Source: Lachnospiraceae bacterium (lineage in GTDB: Bacteria > Bacillota > Clostridia > Lachnospirales > Anaerotignaceae). Taken from it: 64,000 nt of DNA. The position numbers and the translations under genes are program-made. Of this stretch, positions 12,890 to 20,204 are shown piece after piece. A model generated the notes under the pieces. It did no database searches and was not told the origin of the DNA. It was given only the letters and a program-made list of their open reading frames with translations. The stretch covers positions 1 through 64,000 of the forward strand of contig CAJTKM010000009.1 in assembly GCA_910576545.1 (NCBI GenBank). The letters are read 5' to 3'. Each line of letters starts with the position of its first letter. Positions within the stretch are counted from its first letter, which is position 1.

Positions 12890-13624
12890 ATGGTAAAACA
12901 GACGGCAGGGCGCGACAGCTTAGGGACATTTGCCCCGAAATTTGCGGCATTGAATGACGATGTGCTTTTTGGCGAGGTGTGGGCGCGGGAAGGACAGCTT
13001 TCTTTGAAAATGAGGTCTATCCTGACCATTTCCGCACTGGTGAGCAAGGGGCTGCTGGACAGCTCGTTCCAGTTCCACGTGGCGAATGCAAGGAATAACG
13101 GCGTGACAAGGGGCGAAATGGCTGAGATATTGACACATCTGGCGTTTTACGCCGGTTGGCCAAATGCCTGGGCGGCATTCCGTATTGCGGTGGAGGTTTA
13201 TCGGGACGATGATGGGGCAGACGGCGGACTGTTCGGCATAGGCGCACCGAATGATGCGTATGCGCAGTATTTTGTGGGCAAAAGCTATCTGAAGCCTCTG
13301 ACTGACCCGAAAGAAACTGTATTTATGGCAAACGTGACATTTGAGCCGGGCTGCCGGAATAACTGGCATATCCACTGCGCGGAGCAGGGCGGCGGGCAGA
13401 TTCTGCTCTGTACAGGCGGCAGGGGCTGGTATCAGGAGCAGGGGAAGGACGCAAGGGAGCTTTTCCCCGGCGATACCGTAACGATTCCTGCCGGAGTGAA
13501 GCACTGGCATGGCGCGGCAAAGGACAGCTGGTTTTCGCATGTGGCAGTGGAGTGTCCCGGAAAGGGGACGACAACCGAATGGTGTGAGCCTGTGGGCGCG
13601 GAGGATTATGATGTGCTTCCATAA
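12890..13624 (+). CDS. carboxymuconolactone decarboxylase-like / cupin fusion protein
   Basis: A 244-residue two-domain protein. The N-terminal part (about 1-110) is a carboxymuconolactone decarboxylase/AhpD-like helical domain without a CxxC redox pair. The C-terminal part (about 135-235) is a cupin with metal-ligand pattern NNWHIH...E...G and a second HWH motif (VKHWHGAAKDSWFSHVAV). Such fusions are common in gut anaerobes near flavodoxins and aldo-keto reductases, and their substrate is unknown. It lies 36 bases after the SLH-flavodoxin gene and 52 bases before the second flavodoxin gene, so all three are probably one transcript. A role in aromatic or quinone-like metabolism is only guessed. 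Confidence 0.85.
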   Translation: MVKQTAGRDSLGTFAPKFAALNDDVLFGEVWAREGQLSLKMRSILTISALVSKGLLDSSFQFHVANARNNGVTRGEMAEILTHLAFYAGWPNAWAAFRIAVEVYRDDDGADGGLFGIGAPNDAYAQYFVGKSYLKPLTDPKETVFMANVTFEPGCRNNWHIHCAEQGGGQILLCTGGRGWYQEQGKDARELFPGDTVTIPAGVKHWHGAAKDSWFSHVAVECPGKGTTTEWCEPVGAEDYDVLP

Positions 13625-13676
13625 GCAGAGCGCCGGAAACGAATCATTCTGAAAAACCGAATGGGGGAATGGGAAA

Positions 13677-14159
13677 ATGGAGAAAACAAAAACACTGGTA
13701 GCATTTTTCAGCGCAAGCGGCACAACGGCAAAGCTGGCGGAAAGGCTTGCGGCAGCCATTGGTGCGGATTTGCATGAAATAAAGCCGGAAACGCCATACA
13801 CAAGCGCGGATTTGGACTGGACGAACAGAAAAAGCAGGAGCAGTGTGGAGATGGGAGATAAGGCTTTCCGCCCTGCCATTGCGAATGGCGTGGCGCACAT
13901 GGAGCAGTACGGCAGGGTTTTTCTTGCTTTTCCAATTTGGTGGTACACTGCCCCGACTATCCTATATACGTTCCTGGAACAGTATGATTTCAGCGGAGTG
14001 ACGCTCATTCCTCTTGCGACATCGGGCGGGAGCGGCATGGGCAGCACAGGAAAGGATTTGGCAAAAATCTGCCCTGACGCGGTCTGGAAGGATGGGCGCG
14101 TGTTTTCCGCGAATGCAGACGAAAGCAGCTTGAGGGACTGGGCGGAACAGTACCGCTGA
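13677..14159 (+). CDS. flavodoxin-family protein
   Basis: A 160-residue flavodoxin-like protein with the FMN phosphate loop FFSASGTTAKLAE at the N-terminus, FPIWWYTAPT near the flavin ring and a TSGGSGMGS loop. It lacks a signal peptide and is therefore the cytoplasmic relative of the exported flavodoxin domain two genes upstream; the two share TxYTxADLDxT and FLExYDFSG segments, suggesting duplication. Such proteins carry electrons or act as NAD(P)H-flavin-linked reductases. It is last in a three-gene cluster and closed by a strong terminator. The physiological partner is not evident. Confidence 0.88.
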   Translation: MEKTKTLVAFFSASGTTAKLAERLAAAIGADLHEIKPETPYTSADLDWTNRKSRSSVEMGDKAFRPAIANGVAHMEQYGRVFLAFPIWWYTAPTILYTFLEQYDFSGVTLIPLATSGGSGMGSTGKDLAKICPDAVWKDGRVFSANADESSLRDWAEQYR

Positions 14160-14201
14160 AATATATTGTGCGGATAAAACATTTGAATTACTGCGAAAGG
14201 C

Positions 14202-14230
14202 GGGCGGAGCGTTCCGCCCTTCTTTTTTTT
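14202..14230 (+). terminator. Rho-independent terminator
   Basis: GGGCGGA-GCGT-TCCGCCC hairpin followed by a long T-run, closing the flavodoxin cluster. Confidence 0.88.
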
Positions 14231-14285
14231 GCGATGCAGGGGATTTCGGGCATGGAAAAGAACGGAGGAAATCCGAAAGATAAAT

Positions 14286-14315
14286 CTGGATTTTGCCGGC
14301 GGGATATGATATCAT
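14286..14315 (+). promoter_or_regulatory. cinA promoter with conserved 20-base spacer motif
   Basis: CTGGATTTTGCCGGCGGGAT (14286-14305) runs into TGA-TATCAT, an extended -10 box (TATCAT at 14310-14315), 42 bases before cinA. The same 20 bases recur before the flavoprotein gene at 50642. No other -35 box is needed if the extended -10 functions. Confidence 0.6.
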
Positions 14316-14357
14316 TTCCTTGAACTGTATTGGCGGTTTGCCAGAAGGAGGATTGCA

Positions 14358-15599
14358 ATGAAAGCGGAAATTTTAGCGGTAGGCACGGAGCTGCTGCTGG
14401 GAGATATTCTGAACACGAATGCGCAGTTTCTGGCACAGGAGCTGGCTGCGCTGGGCATTGAGGTATACTATCAGACGGTCGTGGGGGATAACCCGGGGCG
14501 TTTGGAGGACACCATTTTCCATGCGTTTTCACGCGCCGACCTCATCATCACCACCGGCGGCCTTGGGCCTACGGAGGACGATCTGACAAAGGAAACGGCG
14601 GCGAAATATTTCGGGGAGAATCTCGTGCTTGATGAAAAAGCATTGGCGCAGATAGAAAAATTCTTTAAGCGCATCGGGCGCGAAATGACGGAAAACAACG
14701 TAAAGCAGGCAATGGTGCCGGAGAAAAACGGCGTTGTGCTGTATAATGAAAACGGCACTGCGCCGGGCATTATCATAGAGAAAGACGGGAAAATGATTGT
14801 GATGCTGCCGGGGCCGCCGAAAGAAACCGTACCGATGTTTTTGAATCAGGTAAAGCCCTACCTTGCGAAAAAGCAGGAAGCAACGTTTGTTTCGCGTATC
14901 CTGCGGGTTGCGGGCGTGGGAGAGAGTGCGATGGAAACAGCGGTCAAGGATATGATTGACGCGCAGACCAACCCGACTATTGCCCCCTATGCCAAGGATG
15001 GGGAATCCATACTGCGGATTACGGCACGGGCAAAGGACGAGGAGGAAGCCAACCGCCTGATTGACCCTGTTGCGGCGGCTTTGCGGGAGCGGCTGGGACA
15101 CGCTGTTTATGCGGAGGGAGAAACGGACATGGAAACAGTCACGGCGGGGCTTCTGCTGGAAAAAGGCAAGACGCTTGCTGTGGCGGAATCCTGCACCGGC
15201 GGCATGATCGTGTCCTCGCTGATAGAATACGCGGGCATTTCAAAAGCACTGCTGGAGGGCTGTGTGACATATTCCAACGAGGCAAAAATGAAGCGGCTGG
15301 GCGTGAAGGCGGAAACGCTGGAAAAATACGGCGCAGTCAGCCCGCAAACGGCGGCGGAGATGGCGGAAGGCATTGCGCGGACGAGCGGCGCGGCAATCGG
15401 GCTCGCAACGACAGGCGTAGCGGGGCCGGACGGCGGCACGCCGGAAAAACCTGTCGGGCTGGTGTATGTTGCCCTGCACGCTGACGGGAAAACAAAAGTG
15501 AAGGAACTGCGTTTTGCAGGGAAACGGAACAAAATACGCGAACGTGCGGCATATGCCGCGCTGGACTGGCTGAGAAGGACCCTGCAATATGAAGAATAA
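14358..15599 (+). CDS. cinA: CinA: competence/damage-inducible protein, nicotinamide-nucleotide amidase
   Basis: A 413-residue CinA. The N-terminal MoaB/MogA-like domain (about 1-170: AEILAVGTELLLGDILNTN, TTGGLGPTEDD) is linked to the C-terminal amidase domain (about 250-410: AESCTGGMIVSSL, GVAGPDGGTPEKPVG). The family deamidates nicotinamide mononucleotide in pyridine-nucleotide salvage, and in some members the N-terminal domain hydrolyses ADP-ribose. In Firmicutes cinA is often near recA, as here, with one gene between. It has a strong AAGGAGG site. Its 3' end overlaps the transporter gene by 11 bases. Confidence 0.95.
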   Translation: MKAEILAVGTELLLGDILNTNAQFLAQELAALGIEVYYQTVVGDNPGRLEDTIFHAFSRADLIITTGGLGPTEDDLTKETAAKYFGENLVLDEKALAQIEKFFKRIGREMTENNVKQAMVPEKNGVVLYNENGTAPGIIIEKDGKMIVMLPGPPKETVPMFLNQVKPYLAKKQEATFVSRILRVAGVGESAMETAVKDMIDAQTNPTIAPYAKDGESILRITARAKDEEEANRLIDPVAAALRERLGHAVYAEGETDMETVTAGLLLEKGKTLAVAESCTGGMIVSSLIEYAGISKALLEGCVTYSNEAKMKRLGVKAETLEKYGAVSPQTAAEMAEGIARTSGAAIGLATTGVAGPDGGTPEKPVGLVYVALHADGKTKVKELRFAGKRNKIRERAAYAALDWLRRTLQYEE

Positions 15600-16431
15600 G
15601 GGCGACTGGCTGCTCCTGCTGGCGGCGGCAATCGGCGGCGGGGGCTTCATCAGCCTGAAATACCTGCTGGACTGGGGATATACTCCGTATCACATCATAT
15701 TTGGACGGTTTCTTGTGGCGGCCTGCGGCATGGGGCTGTTCTATTTCCGGCAGATTCCCCAAATCACAAAACGGGAATGGAAAACAGGCGGCGTGCTGGG
15801 GGCGATGCTTGCGGCAATGTTCCTGCTGCTGACGATGGGCCTGCAATATACCACGCCGTCGGTCAATGCGTTTCTGTCGAATATTCCGGCGGTCATTGTG
15901 CCGTTCCTCTGCTGGGGCATTTTCCGCAAAAGGCCTGACAGGAACTGTTTTATTGCGGCAGGCATGACGGGCGTGGGCGTGGCAATGCTTTCGCTGACAG
16001 CAGATTTCAGGATAGATTTGGGCGCGGCGCTATCGCTGGGTGCGGCAGTGGCGTTTTCTCTGCAAATGGCGTTTCTGGGGAACCTGACGGAGGACTGCGA
16101 CGCGATTCATATTGCTTTGGCGGAAAATATAGCGGTATTGGCGATCGCGGCGGCTGTCGTTTTGCTGGCTGGGAAGGCTATACCTCCGCTGACGCTGCCT
16201 GCCGCAGGAAATTTCATATTTCTGGGGGCATTCTGTACGGCGTTGTATTTTATACTTCAGTCCGTTGGGCAGAGGATTACGCCGCCGAGCAAAGCGGCGG
16301 TCATCATTACATCGGAATCCATATTCGCGGCAGTCATATCGGCACTGGTTTACGGCGAGAGGCTTTCAGCGCGCGGGCTCTGCGGGTGCGCGCTGATATT
16401 TCTGGCGATACTGCTGGCGGAGAAAAGATAA
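15589..16431 (+). CDS. EamA/DMT-superfamily transporter
   Basis: A 280-residue protein made almost wholly of about ten hydrophobic segments, arranged as two EamA repeats (about 8-135 and 145-280), as in drug/metabolite transporters. The second half contains GxxxTALYFILQSVGQRITPPSKAAVI and the ending ALVYGERLSARGLCGCALIFLAI typical of the family. It overlaps cinA by 11 bases and is certainly co-transcribed. The substrate cannot be deduced; amino acids or metabolite efflux are common for the family. A palindromic repeat follows. Confidence 0.9.
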   Translation: MKNKGDWLLLLAAAIGGGGFISLKYLLDWGYTPYHIIFGRFLVAACGMGLFYFRQIPQITKREWKTGGVLGAMLAAMFLLLTMGLQYTTPSVNAFLSNIPAVIVPFLCWGIFRKRPDRNCFIAAGMTGVGVAMLSLTADFRIDLGAALSLGAAVAFSLQMAFLGNLTEDCDAIHIALAENIAVLAIAAAVVLLAGKAIPPLTLPAAGNFIFLGAFCTALYFILQSVGQRITPPSKAAVIITSESIFAAVISALVYGERLSARGLCGCALIFLAILLAEKR

Positions 16432-16446
16432 TTGCATTGTTAGAAC

Positions 16447-16588
16447 CGCGGGACGCTGTCCCGCACCCTGCAAGCCCTTTGAAAAGGGCTTGACCCTAAA
16501 CTCTGCTTTCAACCGCGCAGCGGCGCGGTTGCAGAGGGGTCAAGGGATGAAAGCCCTTGCGGGGGTTGGGGCAGAGCCCCGGGGTCTT
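16447..16588. repeat. dispersed palindrome-rich repeat, copy 1 (complete)
   Basis: Two arms in inverted orientation surround a variable hairpin. The left arm has GGGAC...GTCCC and AAGCCCTTT...AAAGGGCTTGACCC; the right arm has GGGTCAAGGG...CCCTTGCGGGGGTT and GGGGCAGAGCCCC. The middle is AACCGCGC...GCGCGGTT. Related copies lie at 21.7, 33.1 and 43.4 kb. It fills the gap between the transporter gene and recA. Confidence 0.75.
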
Positions 16589-16635
16589 AAAAGTTTTAGA
16601 AAACCATGAGCGAGTAAAAGAAAGGCGGCGGTACC

Positions 16636-17928
16636 ATGGCGGGGAAATCCGGCAAATCACAAAAGTTTGAGCCGAAATTTGAAGATAAGGAAAAGGCATT
16701 GGAAGCGGCATTGGGCTATATCGAAAAACAGTACGGCAAGGGTGCAGTCATGAAAATGGGTGACCAGAACGCGAAAATGAACGTGGAGGTTATCCCGACA
16801 GGCTCTTTAAGTCTGGATATCGCGCTGGGCGTGGGCGGCGTGCCAAAGGGCAGGATCATCGAAATCTATGGACCGGAATCCTCCGGTAAAACAACGGTTG
16901 CGCTGCATATCGTTGCGGAGGTGCAGAAACGCAAGGGCATTGCGGGCTATATCGACGCGGAGCATGCAATGGACCCTACATATGCCAAAGCGCTGGGTGT
17001 GGACATTGACAACCTGTATATTTCTCAGCCGGACGATGGCGAACAGGCGCTGGAAATTGCGGAAACGATGGTTCGCAGCGGCGCGATTGACATTGTTGTA
17101 GTAGACTCCGTGGCAGCACTTGTGCCGCGTGCGGAGATTGAGGGCGAAATGGGCGATTCCCATATGGGTCTACAGGCAAGGCTGATGAGCCAGGCTTTGC
17201 GGAAGCTGACGGGTATCGTGAAAAAATCCAACTGCACCGTTATTTTTATCAACCAGCTGCGCGAAAAAATCGGCGTGTCGTTCGGCAACCCGGAAACGAC
17301 AACAGGCGGGCGGGCGCTGAAATTTTATGCGTCTGTGCGTATTGACATCCGCAAGGGCGACCCGCTGAAAACGGGGACGGATATTATCGGCAGCCGCGCA
17401 AAACTGAAGGTTGCAAAAAATAAGGTTGCGCCGCCCTTCAAAACAGCGGAATTTGATATTGTGTACGGGCAGGGCATTTCCATGGAAGGCGATATTCTGG
17501 ATTTGGCGGCGGAAGTGGATATTGTGAGCAAAAGCGGCTCATGGTATGCATATAAGGAAACGCGCATCGGGCAGGGGCGTGAAAACGCGAAGCAGTTCCT
17601 GCGGGATAACCCTGAGGTTTGCAAGGAAATAGATAACGCGGTGCGTGAGCATTTCGGATTACCATCTTTAGATGCAAAACCGGCTGAAGGAGCGGCGGAA
17701 GGCGCGGAAAATGCGGAAGATGCAGAAGCGGCGAAGGAAACGGAAGGAACGGCGAAAAAAGGAAAGGCGAAGGGCAGAAAGGCTGCGGAAAAAGCGGAGC
17801 CTGCACCGGAGGAGCCGGAAGAAAAAAACGAACCGGAAGGGGAGCCTTCTGAGGAGCCGGAAGGACTGGAGGACGGCGATGCCGATGAGGACGAACCGGT
17901 TATTCTGGAAACGGAGATTGATTTCTAA
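16636..17928 (+). CDS. recA: RecA recombinase with long acidic/lysine-rich tail
   Basis: A 430-residue RecA. The core has Walker [10 protein letters not shown], Walker [11 protein letters not shown], the L2 loop [20 protein letters not shown] and the C-terminal domain ending near residue 345. It forms filaments on single-stranded DNA for strand exchange and triggers LexA self-cleavage. The last 85 residues are an unusually long tail of alternating Ala/Glu/Lys blocks ending in [16 protein letters not shown]; typical RecA tails are near 25 residues. Acidic tails damp DNA loading, so this one may regulate filament formation. A dispersed repeat fills the upstream region, and no clear SOS box was recognised. 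Confidence 0.97.
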   Translation: MAGKSGKSQKFEPKFEDKEKALEAALGYIEKQYGKGAVMKMGDQNAKMNVEVIPTGSLSLDIALGVGGVPKGRIIEIYGPESSGKTTVALHIVAEVQKRKGIAGYIDAEHAMDPTYAKALGVDIDNLYISQPDDGEQALEIAETMVRSGAIDIVVVDSVAALVPRAEIEGEMGDSHMGLQARLMSQALRKLTGIVKKSNCTVIFINQLREKIGVSFGNPETTTGGRALKFYASVRIDIRKGDPLKTGTDIIGSRAKLKVAKNKVAPPFKTAEFDIVYGQGISMEGDILDLAAEVDIVSKSGSWYAYKETRIGQGRENAKQFLRDNPEVCKEIDNAVREHFGLPSLDAKPAEGAAEGAENAEDAEAAKETEGTAKKGKAKGRKAAEKAEPAPEEPEEKNEPEGEPSEEPEGLEDGDADEDEPVILETEIDF

Positions 17929-17987
17929 TTTTTCGCCAGTAAGCGAAGGCTGAACTGCAATGGCAAATCAGGAATGGAGGTGTTATC

Positions 17988-18425
17988 ATGGAGGAATTAT
18001 TGGTCTATGCAATTTTGTTATATGAGGGGCTGGCAGCAGAAAACGAGTACAACAAACGGCTTGATGAATTATTCCTCAGCACCCCTGAAAACGATAATTT
18101 GTTTGATGACCTGCTTTACTTGGAATATGAAACAGATATAAAAAAAGCGATAATATATGTAAGGACACATATTGAGTACAATAATCTTAACATCAACCTG
18201 TTTGGCAGGGTTTTGATGAGCAAATTAAAGACCGTTTATGAAAATTGTCCGGATATAAAATATTTTGCAGGCTGGATGTACAGCTTATGGGAAAGCCTTC
18301 CTGGAAACATTCAGGATATAGAGCCATTTTGGACATTAAGCTATGCAGATGACCCTTTATCGTGGGGAGATGAAGAGCAGACCAGAAATATTTATCAGAA
18401 TATGTTGCATTATTATGAGGATTAA
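17988..18425 (+). CDS. orphan AT-rich protein of unknown function
   Basis: A 145-residue acidic protein with no recognised domain, a strong GGAGG ribosome site, and AT-rich codon use unlike recA before it and the SCIFF genes after it. The sequence is largely helical with many Tyr/Trp/Asp near the C-terminus (FAGWMYSLWESLPGNIQDIEPFWTLSYADDP). Small orphan acidic proteins of this size in Firmicutes are often immunity proteins to polymorphic toxins, but no toxin gene is adjacent, so this is a guess. The composition suggests recent acquisition. Confidence 0.65.
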   Translation: MEELLVYAILLYEGLAAENEYNKRLDELFLSTPENDNLFDDLLYLEYETDIKKAIIYVRTHIEYNNLNINLFGRVLMSKLKTVYENCPDIKYFAGWMYSLWESLPGNIQDIEPFWTLSYADDPLSWGDEEQTRNIYQNMLHYYED

Positions 18426-18513
18426 GAAAATACACACTGCCCGCTTGAATCTTGAGGAGGATGTTACATCACATTTTATGCTTGCATTCCTCCTGCCTGC
18501 TGCGCAAATGGTG

Positions 18514-18542
18514 TTGATTCTTTTTCCCTTTTATGGTATCAT
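18514..18542 (+). promoter_or_regulatory. promoter of the SCIFF peptide operon
   Basis: TTGATT (18514-18519), 17-base spacer, TATCAT (18537-18542) preceded by TGG, 54 bases before the peptide start. Confidence 0.75.
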
Positions 18543-18595
18543 AAAGCAGATTGAGGTAATTTATCAAACAGAATACATGTTAGGAGGGAAAGAAT

Positions 18596-18742
18596 ATGAC
18601 GAGAATCAAAACGATTGCGACAAGGGACCTGAACCGGAGCGTACAGCACGGCGGCTGCGGCGAATGCCAGACATCCTGCCAGTCTGCATGCAAAACATCC
18701 TGCGGCGTGGCAAACCAGCCCTGCGAAAATAAACAGGCATAA
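18596..18742 (+). CDS. scfA: SCIFF peptide (six-cysteine RiPP precursor)
   Basis: A 48-residue precursor. The leader (MTRIKTIATRDLNRSVQHGG) is followed by a core with six Cys in the family spacing (CGECQTSCQSACKTSCG...PC). SCIFF stands for six cysteines in forty-five residues; the peptides are nearly universal in Clostridia and are crosslinked through thioether bonds by the radical-SAM enzyme encoded next door. The ribosome site is TAGGAGGG. The gene is too short for many gene finders. The leader of the family is normally basic like this one; the biological role of the mature peptide is still unclear. Confidence 0.95.
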   Translation: MTRIKTIATRDLNRSVQHGGCGECQTSCQSACKTSCGVANQPCENKQA

Positions 18743-18824
18743 GTCAAGCGGAAACAAAAGGGCTTGCGCATGTTCCATGCGGAGGCTCTTTTCTTATGAT
18801 AAAAAGATAAAGGAGAATGGTACT

Positions 18825-20204
18825 ATGGTGCATCAATATCAGCTGAACGGGTATTCCATCGTGCTGGATACATGCAGCGGCTCGATTCATTGCGTAGACG
18901 ATGTGGCGTATGACGTAATTGCCATGTATGAAAGCCATACGGCGGAGGAAATCACTGCCGCCATGCTGGGAAAATACGGCGGCAGGGAGGATGTAAACCA
19001 GGCGGAGATTCGGGAATGTATCGCAGATGTCGCCGCGCTGAAAGAGGCGGGGCAGCTTTTTACGCCGGATACATTCGCGCCGCTTGCGGCGGATTTTAAG
19101 AACAAAAGCAATGTGATAAAAGCCCTTTGCCTGCATGTTGCGCACACCTGCAACCTGAACTGCTCTTACTGCTTCGCCAGCCAGGGGGAATATCAGGGGG
19201 AGCGTGCGCTGATGTCTTTTGAGGTCGGGAAACAGGCGATTGACTTCCTGATTGCGCATTCCGGCAGCCGCAGAAATCTGGAGGTTGACTTTTTCGGCGG
19301 GGAGCCGCTGATGAACTGGGAGGTTGTGAAGCAGATTGTTGCCTACGCAAGGGAACAGGAAAAGATCCATAACAAAAATTTCCGGTTTACGCTGACAACG
19401 AACGGCATTTTGATAGATGATGAAGTGATAGAGTTTTCCAACCGCGAGATGGACAATGTTGTACTGAGCCTGGACGGGCGGAAGGAAGTACATGACCATC
19501 TGCGGAAGGACTGCGCAGGGGCCGGAAGCTATGACAGGATTGTGCCGAAATTCCAGAAATTTGCGGCGGCGCGGGGGGATAAAAGCTATTACATCCGCGG
19601 TACATATACCCACAACAATACGGATTTTACAAACGATATTTTCCACATGGCGGATTTGGGCTTTACAGAGCTGAGCATGGAGCCTGTGGTCTGTGCGCCG
19701 GAGGACCCTTATGCGCTGACGGAGGCGGATTTGCCCGTATTGTATGAGCAGTACGAAATACTGGCAAAGGAAATGCTGAAACGCAAACGCGAAGGACGTC
19801 CGTTTACGTTCTACCATTATATGCTTGACCTGACGAACGGGCCTTGTGTATACAAGCGCATTTCCGGCTGCGGCTCCGGTACGGAATATATGGCGGTGAC
19901 GCCATGGGGGGAACTGTTCCCCTGCCATCAGTTTGTGGGAGATGAAGCGTACAGCCTTGGGAATATCTGGGACGGCGTGAAAAATGAGGCGGTGCAGGAG
20001 GAGTTCAGAAGCTGCAACGCCTACGCCAGAGAGGAATGCAGGGACTGCTGGGCGAAATTGTACTGCTCCGGCGGCTGTGCGGCAAATGCATATCATGCTT
20101 CGGGCAGCATTCAGGGCGTATATGAGTATGGCTGCGAACTGTTCAGAAAGCGCATGGAATGTGCCATTATGCTGAAAATTGCCGAAAGCGAGGAAGGGCT
20201 TTGA
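18825..20204 (+). CDS. scfB: SCIFF radical-SAM maturase (thioether-forming)
   Basis: A 459-residue radical-SAM/SPASM enzyme. A peptide-binding RRE-like N-terminus (about 1-95) is followed by the CNLNCSYC iron-sulfur motif (CxxxCxxC), the GG-E-P motif FFGGEPLMNWE, and a SPASM domain with Cys clusters (CGSGTEYMAVTPWGELFPCHQF; CRDCWAKLYCSGGCAAN). It forms Cys-thioether crosslinks on the SCIFF peptide by abstracting alpha-hydrogens. The start is the ATG after AAAGGAGAA; an upstream in-frame ATG has no ribosome site. The peptide gene ends 82 bases upstream with a weak hairpin between, as usual when precursor should exceed enzyme. The PLP-enzyme gene overlaps its stop. Confidence 0.95.
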   Translation: MVHQYQLNGYSIVLDTCSGSIHCVDDVAYDVIAMYESHTAEEITAAMLGKYGGREDVNQAEIRECIADVAALKEAGQLFTPDTFAPLAADFKNKSNVIKALCLHVAHTCNLNCSYCFASQGEYQGERALMSFEVGKQAIDFLIAHSGSRRNLEVDFFGGEPLMNWEVVKQIVAYAREQEKIHNKNFRFTLTTNGILIDDEVIEFSNREMDNVVLSLDGRKEVHDHLRKDCAGAGSYDRIVPKFQKFAAARGDKSYYIRGTYTHNNTDFTNDIFHMADLGFTELSMEPVVCAPEDPYALTEADLPVLYEQYEILAKEMLKRKREGRPFTFYHYMLDLTNGPCVYKRISGCGSGTEYMAVTPWGELFPCHQFVGDEAYSLGNIWDGVKNEAVQEEFRSCNAYAREECRDCWAKLYCSGGCAANAYHASGSIQGVYEYGCELFRKRMECAIMLKIAESEEGL

